Positions 26,142-32,611 of a stretch of 32,611 bases of DNA are shown piece after piece; positions within the stretch are counted from its first letter, which is position 1, and every line of letters starts with the position of its first letter. Under the pieces are notes generated by a model. That model was given only the letters and a program-made list of their open reading frames with translations. It did not search any database and was not told the origin of the DNA. This stretch comes from Reyranella sp. (GTDB lineage Bacteria; Pseudomonadota; Alphaproteobacteria; Reyranellales; Reyranellaceae): the NCBI GenBank assembly GCA_019745575.1, contig JAIETA010000278.1:1-32611 (forward strand), read 5' to 3'. Made by a program: the position numbers and the translations under genes.

Positions 26142-26954
26142 ATGCTGCGGCTGGAAGGCGTTGTGAAGAATTTCGGCGACAAATGCGCTGTCGACCGCGT
26201 CTCGCTCGTCGTTCCGGCGGGTCAGATGGTCGGGGTGATCGGCCGCTCGGGCGCCGGAAAGTCGACCCTTCTGCGCATGATCAACCGCCTGAACGACCCG
26301 TCGAAGGGATCGATCTGGTTCGATGACGTCGACGTCACAGCCCTGCGCGGCCGGCCGCTGCGCGAGTGGCGGGCGCGCTGCGCCATGATTTTCCAGCAAT
26401 TCAACCTGGCCGGCCGGCTCGACGTCCTGACCAACGTCCTGATGGGCCGGCTTGGCTACGTCGGCACGGTGCGGGCGATGTTCAAGCTGTGGAGCGAGGA
26501 AGATCGCTCGATCGCGCTGTCGGCGCTCGATCAGTTCGACATGGCGGGTCTCGCCGCGCAGCGCGCCGACACGCTGTCGGGCGGCCAGCAACAGCGCGTC
26601 GCCATCGCGCGCGCACTGGTGCAGGAGCCCTCGATCGTCCTGGCCGACGAGCCGATCGCTTCGCTCGACCCGCGCAACACCAAGGTCGTGATGGACGCTC
26701 TGCTGCGCATCAACCGGCATTTCGGCATCACCGTCATCTGCAACCTTCACTCTCTCGACACCGCGCGAAACTACTGCGACAGGCTGGTGGGCATGGCGCA
26801 GGGCCGGGTCGTGTTCGACGACGTGCCGCACGCCCTGACCGACAATCTCGCCCGCGAGCTTTATGGCCTCGATGCCGGAGAGGTCATGGACACGGCCGGC
26901 ACCGCCTTGCCGGTACCGAAAGACGGCGTCCGCCCGTCGATGGCCGTCGCGTGA
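26142..26954 (+). CDS. phnC: Phosphonate ABC transporter ATP-binding protein PhnC
   Basis: The protein has 270 residues and all ABC motifs: Walker A G34-RSGAGKST (Lys40), Q-loop FQQFNL, signature [15 protein letters not shown], Walker B IVLADEP and switch His in NLHSLD. The insert around [17 protein letters not shown] and the [18 protein letters not shown] stretch are typical of PhnC. It powers uptake of phosphonates with PhnD and PhnE at the inner membrane. It is the first gene of the transporter operon and has a candidate PHO box upstream. phnD starts 45 bases downstream. Confidence 0.95.
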   Translation: MLRLEGVVKNFGDKCAVDRVSLVVPAGQMVGVIGRSGAGKSTLLRMINRLNDPSKGSIWFDDVDVTALRGRPLREWRARCAMIFQQFNLAGRLDVLTNVLMGRLGYVGTVRAMFKLWSEEDRSIALSALDQFDMAGLAAQRADTLSGGQQQRVAIARALVQEPSIVLADEPIASLDPRNTKVVMDALLRINRHFGITVICNLHSLDTARNYCDRLVGMAQGRVVFDDVPHALTDNLARELYGLDAGEVMDTAGTALPVPKDGVRPSMAVA

Positions 26955-26999
26955 CGCGGCAAGAAAATCATCCGTTCAATGAACCCTCGGAGTGTTGCC

Positions 27000-27941
27000 A
27001 TGATCAATAGACGTTCGGCTCTCGTGCTCGCAGCCGGTGCTTTCGCCCTGGCAGCCCCAGGCTTCGCCGACGCGCAGGACTGGAAGGCCAAACATCCCGA
27101 GATCGTCGTGGCCATCGTTCCGGCCGAGAATGCCAGCGGTACCGTCGATCGCTATACGCCGTTCGCGAAGTATCTCGAGAAGGAGCTGGGCACCAAGGTC
27201 ACCCTGCGCGTCGCCAACGACTACACCGCCGTGATCGAAGGCATGAAGAACCGCCAGATCCATATCGGGTTCTTCGGACCGGGCTCCTACGCCCGCGCCT
27301 ACGCCGTGTCCGGCGGCAACACGGTCGCGTTCGGCACGACCCAGAACCAGGACGGCTCCATCGGCTACTACTCGGTCGTCTACGTGAAGGCCGACAGCCC
27401 CTACAAGACCCTCGACGATCTGAAGGGCAAGAAGCTCGGGCTCGTCGACGTCGAATCGACGTCGGGCTTCAAGGCGCCGACGTTCTTCATGACCCGCGAA
27501 GGCAAGGCGCCGGACAAGTTCTTCTCGGTGGCCCAGGTGACCGGCAGCCACGAGAACGCCGTGCTCGCCATGGTCCAGGGCACGGTCGACGGCGCCACCA
27601 ACTGGTGGAATTCGGACACCGACTCCAACCTCACGCGCATGCTCAACAAGGGCATGCTCAAGAAGGCCGACGGCACGCCGATGAAGTACGAGGACTTCCG
27701 CATCGTCTGGAAGTCGCCGCTGCTCGCGGGCTCGCCGTTCGCCTATCTCAACGACATGCCCGACGACCTGAAGAAAGCGATCGCCGACGCCTTCTACAAC
27801 GCCAACAAGAAGGACAAGGCGGCATTCGACAGGCTGTCCGACGGCAAGGATCTCGGCTTCGTGCCGGTGAGCCACAAGGACTATCTCGAGTTCATCGAAC
27901 TCAACAAGTTCCTGGAGGAACTGCGCCGCAAGAAGACCTGA
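27000..27941 (+). CDS. phnD: Phosphonate-binding periplasmic protein PhnD
   Basis: The protein has 313 residues. A signal peptide (INRRSALVLAAGAFALAAPGFADAQ) precedes a two-lobed binding domain of the PhnD/SsuA/TauA class: IVVAIVPAENASGTVDRYTPFAKYL, the DYTAVIEGM and GFFGPGSYARAY segments that line the pocket, GLVDVESTSGFKAP, and a WKSPLLAGSPFAYLNDMPDDLK hinge. It captures phosphonates or phosphate esters in the periplasm for PhnE. ATG at 27000 is chosen for GGAG at 26989-26992, 7 bases upstream; an in-frame ATG at 26979 lacks this. A strong hairpin follows the gene. Confidence 0.95.
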   Translation: MINRRSALVLAAGAFALAAPGFADAQDWKAKHPEIVVAIVPAENASGTVDRYTPFAKYLEKELGTKVTLRVANDYTAVIEGMKNRQIHIGFFGPGSYARAYAVSGGNTVAFGTTQNQDGSIGYYSVVYVKADSPYKTLDDLKGKKLGLVDVESTSGFKAPTFFMTREGKAPDKFFSVAQVTGSHENAVLAMVQGTVDGATNWWNSDTDSNLTRMLNKGMLKKADGTPMKYEDFRIVWKSPLLAGSPFAYLNDMPDDLKKAIADAFYNANKKDKAAFDRLSDGKDLGFVPVSHKDYLEFIELNKFLEELRRKKT

Positions 27942-27959
27942 TGCCCTACGCCCGGGCCT

Positions 27960-27990
27960 GGGGGTCGCCGTGCCGGCGGCCCCCTTCTTT
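27960..27990 (+). terminator. Intercistronic hairpin between phnD and phnE1
   Basis: An 11-pair stem with one G-T pair (GGGGGTCGCCG with CGGCGGCCCCC, 3-base loop) is followed by TTCTTT. It lies 18 bases after phnD and 11 bases before phnE1. Hairpins here usually reduce read-through or protect the upstream mRNA, giving more binding protein than permease. Confidence 0.7.
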
Positions 27991-28001
27991 GTGACGACAC
28001 G

Positions 28002-28886
28002 ATGAAGACCGTCCTCACCCTGCCGCCGGCGCAACTCGCGCCGCTTGCCCGTGGCTATGCGGCAGCAGTCGCGGCGAAGAGGCGGTGGACCATCGGCGGC
28101 ATCGCGCTTCTTGCGGTTCTGTCGCTGCTGTCCGGGTGGATCGGTCAGGTCGATCCGGTGAAGTTCTGGAGCGGCCTGCCGCGCTTTGCCAGCTACTTCT
28201 ACGATATCGTGCCGCGGTTGCGTCTGGAGACGTTCTTCGCCGACATCGCGGAGTGGTTCTGGAACTTCGATGGCTGGCTGGCGCTTCTCTGGGACACCCT
28301 GCTGATCGCTTATGTCGGCACGCTGTTCGGGGCCATCGCCGGCTTCTTCCTGTGCTTCCTCGCGTCGGCCAACGTGACGCGGTCGGCGTCGGTGCGGTTT
28401 GGCGCGCGCCGCACGCTGGAGTTCTGCCGCACCGTTCCCGAGATCGTGTTTGCGCTGATGTTCGTCTACGCCTTCGGGTTCGGGCCGATGCCGGGCGTTC
28501 TCGCCATCGCCATCCATACGGCGGGCGCACTGGGCAAGCAGTTCTCCGAAGTCGTCGAGAACGTCGACATGCAGCCGGTCGAGGGCATGACGGCCACCGG
28601 CGCCTCGTATGTCGAGACCATCCGGTTCGGCGTCGTGCCGCAGATCCTGTCCAACTTCGTGAGCTACACGCTGCTGCGCTTCGAGATCAACGTGCGCGGT
28701 GCGACGGTCCTGGGCTTCGTCGGCGCCGGCGGCATCGGCAAGGAACTCATCTCGTCGATCCGCCAGTTCTACTACGCCGACGTGAGCGCCATCCTGCTGA
28801 TCGTGATCGGAACGGTCTTCCTGATCGATTGGCTGACGGAACTTCTGCGCCACAGGCTGCTCAGCCTGAACGAGGCCGGACGATGA
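28002..28886 (+). CDS. phnE: Phosphonate ABC transporter permease PhnE, first copy
   Basis: The protein has 294 residues with about six membrane helices, the first near residues 31-50 (WTIGGIALLAVLSLLSGWIG). It keeps the PhnE family segments WDTLLIAYVGTLFGAIAGFFL, RRTLEFCRTVPEIVFALMF, HTAGALGKQFSEVVENVDMQPVEGM (the EAA-like loop that contacts PhnC) and GATVLGFVGAGGIGKEL. It forms the membrane channel with the second PhnE. The stop overlaps the next start (ATGA). The TGA-free 60-base gap before it holds the intercistronic hairpin. Confidence 0.94.
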   Translation: MKTVLTLPPAQLAPLARGYAAAVAAKRRWTIGGIALLAVLSLLSGWIGQVDPVKFWSGLPRFASYFYDIVPRLRLETFFADIAEWFWNFDGWLALLWDTLLIAYVGTLFGAIAGFFLCFLASANVTRSASVRFGARRTLEFCRTVPEIVFALMFVYAFGFGPMPGVLAIAIHTAGALGKQFSEVVENVDMQPVEGMTATGASYVETIRFGVVPQILSNFVSYTLLRFEINVRGATVLGFVGAGGIGKELISSIRQFYYADVSAILLIVIGTVFLIDWLTELLRHRLLSLNEAGR

Positions 28887-29755
28887 CAGTGCACAAGAGC
28901 CCGCTGCGGGCGCGGGCCGAGGCCGATCTTGCGGGATTGAAGCTGCGTCATCCCGCGGTCTTCCGGGCGCCGCTGGGCGCGCGCCTGATGACGGCGGCCA
29001 TTGCGACGTTCGCCACGGCGCTTGCCGTCTATACGCTGTGGCGCTTCGGCTTCTCGCCGCTGAAGTTCGTGGAGGGCCTCGGCAAACTCGGCACCGTGGT
29101 CGTCCTGATGGTTCCCCCCGATCCCGGCAACCAGTTCTGGAATTATGTCGTGGCTCTGGGCGAAACGCTGGCGATCGCCTTTCTCGGTACGCTGGGCGCG
29201 GCGCTGCTGGCCTTACCGGTCAGCCTGCTGGCGGCCAAGAACGTGATCGCCAACCGGATCATCCATTTCTCGAGCCGGCGGTTCCTCGACACGATCCGCG
29301 GCGTCGATACGCTGATCTGGGCGCTCATCTGGATCAATGTCGTGGGGCTGGGACCCTTTGCCGGCATCCTGGCCGTGCTGACTTCCGATTTCGGCGCCTT
29401 CGGCAAACTGTTCTCCGAGGCTATCGAGGCTGCGGACAAGAAGCCGGTCGAGGGCGTGGTCTCGGCCGGCGGCTCCGATCTGCACGGTTTCCGCTTCGGC
29501 GTGCTGCCCCAGGTCATGCCCGTCCTGCTCAGCCAGATTCTCTATTACTTCGAGAGCAACGTACGGTCTGCCACCATCATCGGCATCGTCGGCGCCGGCG
29601 GCATCGGCCTGTACCTTGCCAACGAGATCGCCCAGGCCGAGTGGCCGGGCGTGGCGTTCCTGATCCTGATGATCCTGGGAACTGTCGCCGCCATCGACTG
29701 GATATCCGGAAAGGTGCGGCTGGCGATCATCGGCACCCGGGGACGGGTCGCTTGA
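28883..29755 (+). CDS. phnE: Phosphonate ABC transporter permease PhnE, second copy
   Basis: The protein has 290 residues with a hydrophilic front (residues 1-35) and six membrane helices. Family segments are ETLAIAFLGTLGAALLALPVSLLAAKNV, RRFLDTIRGVDTLIWALIW, the EAA-like loop KLFSEAIEAADKKPVEGV, and SATIIGIVGAGGIGLYLANEIAQ. It differs clearly from the first copy, so the channel is probably a heterodimer. The ATG overlaps the previous stop, and its own stop overlaps the TTG of the next gene (TTGA). Confidence 0.94.
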   Translation: MTVHKSPLRARAEADLAGLKLRHPAVFRAPLGARLMTAAIATFATALAVYTLWRFGFSPLKFVEGLGKLGTVVVLMVPPDPGNQFWNYVVALGETLAIAFLGTLGAALLALPVSLLAAKNVIANRIIHFSSRRFLDTIRGVDTLIWALIWINVVGLGPFAGILAVLTSDFGAFGKLFSEAIEAADKKPVEGVVSAGGSDLHGFRFGVLPQVMPVLLSQILYYFESNVRSATIIGIVGAGGIGLYLANEIAQAEWPGVAFLILMILGTVAAIDWISGKVRLAIIGTRGRVA

Positions 29756-30504
29756 GCGAACACGCCGCGCCGGCCACACCGCGCTATGCCCTCTACTATG
29801 CGCCGCGGCCCGAGGAGGGGCTGGCAACGACGGCAGGGCAATGGCTCGGCCGCAGCCCCGAGACCGGGTCGGTGCGGGCTCGGCACGCCGTCCCGGGGCT
29901 GTCGCCGGAAAGGCTGGCCGAGATCACGGCCGAACCACGATTCTATGGCTTTCACGGCACCCTGAAGCCGCCCATGGCTCTGGCCGACGACGCCTCCGAG
30001 CGCGACCTGGTCGAGGCCGTCGGCCGATTCGCCGCCGGTCAGACAGCTTTCGCGGCGTCTTCCCTGAACCTCGTCGTCCTGTCGGGGTTCTTCGCGCTGG
30101 TGCCGCAGGCCCGCTGCGCCGAGCTGCAGGACCTCGCCGACCGCTGCGTCGTGGAGTTCGACGAATTTCGCCGCCCGGCCGAAGAGCACGAGCTCGCCCG
30201 ACGCCGCGCCGCCGGCCTCACACCCCGCCAGGAGACGCTTCTGACGCGGTGGGGCTATCCCTACGTCCTCGACGAATGGCGCTTCCATCTCACCCTCACG
30301 GGGCGGATTTCCGACGACGGGGAGCGGGCTGCGGTCATGGCGGCGCTGCAGCGGCATTTCGCGGCGGTGGTGGAGCGACCGCTGCCGGTGAACGATCTCT
30401 GCATCTTCCGTCGGCCGGCGATGGACCGGCCCTTCACGGTTCTTGCGCGGTTCAGGCTCGGAGGCGGGCGGCGGGTTCGGACCGAAACGTGGTCAGCGCC
30501 CTGA
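29752..30504 (+). CDS. DUF1045 phosphonate-cluster protein (2H phosphoesterase type)
   Basis: The protein has 250 residues. Two His-x-Thr motifs, His68 in GFHGTLKPP and His179 in FHLTLTG, mark the 2H phosphoesterase fold, where the two histidines act on cyclic phosphates or RNA-like 2',3'-phosphates. DUF1045 genes are regular members of C-P lyase clusters; a role with the cyclic ribose phosphate made by PhnJ is plausible but unproven. The start is TTG, overlapping the phnE stop (TTGA); no better ATG is near. The 3' end overlaps the convergent phnN by 53 bases. Confidence 0.85.
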   Translation: MSEHAAPATPRYALYYAPRPEEGLATTAGQWLGRSPETGSVRARHAVPGLSPERLAEITAEPRFYGFHGTLKPPMALADDASERDLVEAVGRFAAGQTAFAASSLNLVVLSGFFALVPQARCAELQDLADRCVVEFDEFRRPAEEHELARRRAAGLTPRQETLLTRWGYPYVLDEWRFHLTLTGRISDDGERAAVMAALQRHFAAVVERPLPVNDLCIFRRPAMDRPFTVLARFRLGGGRRVRTETWSAP

Positions 30505-31039
30505 CCAATGCGGCGGCGGCCTCCTCGAGCGGCCCGTCGTTCGTGATGGTGATCAGCCGCGGGTCGTGGACCTCGTAGGCGGTGCTGCGCGCGAGGCGTT
30601 GCGCCGCGGCCGCCTGGTCTTCGCGGCCGCGCATCGCCAGGCGTTCGCGCAGCCGCTCGGCCGGCGCCGTGATCAGCACCGGATAGGTGTCCGGATCGAC
30701 GCCGGCCACGTTCTGGAAATGCTCGCGAGAGCCGCTCACCACGACGCCGAGGCCGGCCCGGCGCCAGGCGTGGATCTCGCGGCCGATGCCATAATGGTTG
30801 CCGTGCGCCAGCCAGTGGAAGGCAAACAGGCCATGGCTGCGCCGCAGCGCGAATTCGGAAGCGCTCAGCGCCACGTGGTTCTCGCCTGCGGCGTCGGGCA
30901 GGCGCGTGATGTAGCGATGGGCGAAGACGACCGACGAGTCGGCCGCCAGCAGGGCGCGGGCGCGGGCGAGGACCGAATCCTTGCCGGCGCCGGACGGTCC
31001 CATCACGTAGAACAGCGGTGCATTGCCCAAGGCCGGCAT
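30452..31039 (-). CDS. phnN: Ribose 1,5-bisphosphokinase PhnN
   Basis: The protein has 195 residues and is a guanylate-kinase-like P-loop enzyme. The P-loop is G14-PSGAGKDS, with the Asp after Lys20 that is typical of PhnN. Other marks are AHRYITRLPDAAGENHVALS, the FAFHWLAHGNHYGIG substrate region, VVVSGSREHF and RGREDQAAAAQRLARS, which acts as the lid. It makes 5-phosphoribosyl diphosphate from ribose 1,5-bisphosphate, the last step after C-P bond cleavage. It starts 2 bases after the phnM stop on the same strand. Its 3' end overlaps the DUF1045 gene on the opposite strand. Confidence 0.94.
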   Translation of the reverse strand: MPALGNAPLFYVMGPSGAGKDSVLARARALLAADSSVVFAHRYITRLPDAAGENHVALSASEFALRRSHGLFAFHWLAHGNHYGIGREIHAWRRAGLGVVVSGSREHFQNVAGVDPDTYPVLITAPAERLRERLAMRGREDQAAAAQRLARSTAYEVHDPRLITITNDGPLEEAAAALVRALTTFRSEPAARLRA

Positions 31040-31041
31040 CG

Positions 31042-32187
31042 TCAGACCACGCGCTCGCCTTCGCGCCACACGGTGCGGACCAGCGGGGCGCCGTCGAGCA
31101 GCCGCACCCGCACGAGATCGGCCCGGCGCGCCGGCGCGATCTCGCCGCGGTCGCCGAGCCCGACGGCCCGGGCGGGATTGAGCGACGCCAGGCGCACGGC
31201 CTGCGGCAGCGAGATCGCCGCCGCGCTCGAGGGCAGCCTGAAGAGGCTTTCCATCAGGCTGGCCGGCACATAGTCGGACGACAGGATGTCGGCTTGGCCC
31301 GCGCGCACAAGGTCGATGGCGGCGATGTTGCCGGAATGCGAGCCGCCCAGCACGAGGTTGGGGGCGCCGACCAGGACGGCGAGACCGGCCTCGCGCGAGG
31401 CCTGTGCCGCCTCGAGCGTGGTCGGGAACTCGGCAATGGTCATGCCGTTGTCGACTGCTTCCTGGACGTGGGCGCGCGTGGCGTCGTCGTGGCTGGCAAT
31501 GGGCAGCGCGCGCGCCTGGGCGCGGGCGACGATCTCGTTGCGGTGCCGGGCGGCGTTCCGGCCGTGCAGCTCGGTGGCACGGTAGCTGAAGGCGTCGAAC
31601 TGGGCCTCGGTCATGGCGTACTTGCCCATGTAGTACTGCTTCAGCTTCTCCGGATCGAGGAACTGGCGCTGGCCCGGCGTGTGATCGTTGATCGACACCA
31701 GGCCGACCAGCGGCAGGTCGATCCACCGGTCGACGGCCTCGACGGCGTCGTCGGCCGTAATCTCGCAGCGCAGGTGGAGCCGATGTTCGGCACGGGTCAG
31801 GCGCCGTTCGCTGGCTGTGCCGACCGCCTCGATCATGCGCTCGCGATTCTGCAGCCGGTCGGAGCGGCCATGGACGTCGCCCAGCGCCAGGGAATCGAAC
31901 ACCGTGGTGATGCCGGCGGCGGCGATCTGGGCGTCGTGCGCCATCACGGCGGGCAGGCTCGGCCACTTCACGCCAGGCCGCGGCGCGAAGTGCTTTTCCA
32001 TGTTGTCGGTGTGCAGCTCGACCAGCCCGGGCAGAAGGTAGTCGCTGTCGAGATCGATCGCGCACGGGGCATGCGAGCGTCCGGGCGCGACCTCGACGAT
32101 GCAGCCGTCGCGCACGACGACGGTGCCGTCGAATTCGGCGTCGGACGTGACGACGCGGGCGTTGGTCAGGATGGTCTCGGCGGTCAT
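31042..32187 (-). CDS. phnM: Alpha-D-ribose 1-methylphosphonate 5-triphosphate diphosphatase PhnM
   Basis: The protein has 381 residues of the amidohydrolase superfamily. The first metal site is [21 protein letters not shown]; further sites are [24 protein letters not shown] and [12 protein letters not shown]. The block [15 protein letters not shown] is PhnM-specific. It removes pyrophosphate from the triphosphate intermediate before PhnJ cleaves the C-P bond. Its ATG overlaps the phnL stop (ATGA) and phnN follows 2 bases after its end. Confidence 0.95.
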   Translation of the reverse strand: MTAETILTNARVVTSDAEFDGTVVVRDGCIVEVAPGRSHAPCAIDLDSDYLLPGLVELHTDNMEKHFAPRPGVKWPSLPAVMAHDAQIAAAGITTVFDSLALGDVHGRSDRLQNRERMIEAVGTASERRLTRAEHRLHLRCEITADDAVEAVDRWIDLPLVGLVSINDHTPGQRQFLDPEKLKQYYMGKYAMTEAQFDAFSYRATELHGRNAARHRNEIVARAQARALPIASHDDATRAHVQEAVDNGMTIAEFPTTLEAAQASREAGLAVLVGAPNLVLGGSHSGNIAAIDLVRAGQADILSSDYVPASLMESLFRLPSSAAAISLPQAVRLASLNPARAVGLGDRGEIAPARRADLVRVRLLDGAPLVRTVWREGERVV

Positions 32188-32611
32188 GGCGGGGCTCCCG
32201 CAAGGGCTCCGGAAGGGGGTTCGGGAGGAACGACGTCGAGGATGCGAGTCGCCACGGAGTCGCGGACCGCGATGTCATGGAAGATGCCGACGATTGCCGC
32301 GCCGGCGTCGAGGCGCTGGCGGATCAGTTCCACCACGCCGCTGCAGTTGGCGGCGTCGAGCGAGGCGGTCGGTTCGTCGAGCAGCAGGATCGGGTAATCG
32401 ACGATCAGGGAGCGCGCGATGTTGACCCGCTGCTGTTCGCCGCCCGAGAAGGTGGCGGGCGGCAGCGACCACAGGCGCGGCGGAATGCCGAGCACGCTCA
32501 GCAGGAATTCGGCGCGGTCGCGCGCCTCAGCCTCGGGCACGCCCAGCCGGATCGCCGGCCCGGCCACGACGTCGACCACCGGCACCCGCGGAATGACCCG
32601 CAGGAACTGGC
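32184..32611 (-). CDS. phnL: C-P lyase accessory ATPase PhnL, 3' part only
   Basis: The C-terminal 141 residues of an ABC ATPase are visible; the start lies right of the window. The visible part begins [16 protein letters not shown], the Q-loop region of PhnL, followed by the signature [15 protein letters not shown], Walker [13 protein letters not shown] and switch His in GIFHD. PhnL is needed for the first step of the C-P lyase pathway. The stop overlaps the phnM start. Other C-P lyase genes (phnG to phnK) are expected upstream on this strand, beyond the window. Confidence 0.93.
   Translation of the reverse strand, partial: QFLRVIPRVPVVDVVAGPAIRLGVPEAEARDRAEFLLSVLGIPPRLWSLPPATFSGGEQQRVNIARSLIVDYPILLLDEPTASLDAANCSGVVELIRQRLDAGAAIVGIFHDIAVRDSVATRILDVVPPEPPSGALAGAPP

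Noticed and set aside
26976..28853. 625-residue open frame on the minus strand
   Set aside because: It lies opposite phnD and phnE1, which have clear family motifs; the translation is low-complexity Arg/His/Asp-rich, typical of an antisense frame in GC-rich coding DNA.

Overview
This window is high-GC bacterial chromosome with long, tightly packed, often overlapping genes. The gene set points to an alphaproteobacterium: a PhaB-type acetoacetyl-CoA reductase, two TerC proteins, an ExoD-family protein, a C-P lyase phosphonate cluster with a DUF1045 gene, a 498-residue isocitrate dehydrogenase, and palindromic intergenic repeats. A Rhodospirillales or Reyranella-like lineage is a guess from style only; no rRNA or tRNA is present to settle it.

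Layout from left to right. (1) 1-5502: the end of phaB with a strong terminator, then a plus-strand run of five genes overlapping or 1-2 bases apart: CMD/AhpD-like protein, trans-aconitate methyltransferase-like protein, gamma-glutamyltransferase, RlmI-like rRNA methyltransferase and a P1 self-processing peptidase. (2) 5600-9977: an exported NTF2-like protein, an NHL propeller, an AtzG-like small protein coupled to an AtzE-like amidase, and an FMN-dependent monooxygenase. (3) 9984-14331: a small Cys-rich exported protein, a GNAT acetyltransferase, and a minus-strand set of DUF465-like protein, two tandem TerC proteins and ExoD. (4) 14506-17536: a LysR regulator divergent from isocitrate dehydrogenase, with an AT-rich operator-like region between them, then a terminator, a hairpin cluster and a small hypothetical gene. 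(5) 17592-20552: a large palindromic repeat, then lon and hsp20 (minus strand, ATGA overlap) behind a heat-shock-like promoter. (6) 20802-24650: a less GC-rich accessory block. It holds a two-gene operon of an 84-residue protein and a Rad50-like ATPase with a CPVC hook and C-terminal zinc ribbon, then a DUF433 antitoxin with a decayed DUF5615-type partner, then about 0.5 kb of non-coding or relic DNA. (7) 24651-25973: a DUF4864 protein and an EamA transporter. (8) 26142-32611: phosphonate genes, with phnC-phnD-phnE1-phnE2-DUF1045 on plus converging on phnN, phnM and phnL on minus; the C-P lyase core would lie beyond the right edge.

The phosphonate block forms one pathway: PhnCDE imports phosphonates, and PhnL, PhnM and PhnN act around the C-P lyase reaction and 5-phosphoribosyl-diphosphate formation. 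Hsp20 and Lon form a protein-quality-control unit. The best candidate for an undescribed system is the Rad50-like ATPase operon: the ATPase has a clear Rad50/SMC-type catalytic core, but no nuclease partner, and neither the small protein nor the C-terminal region matches a family I can name.
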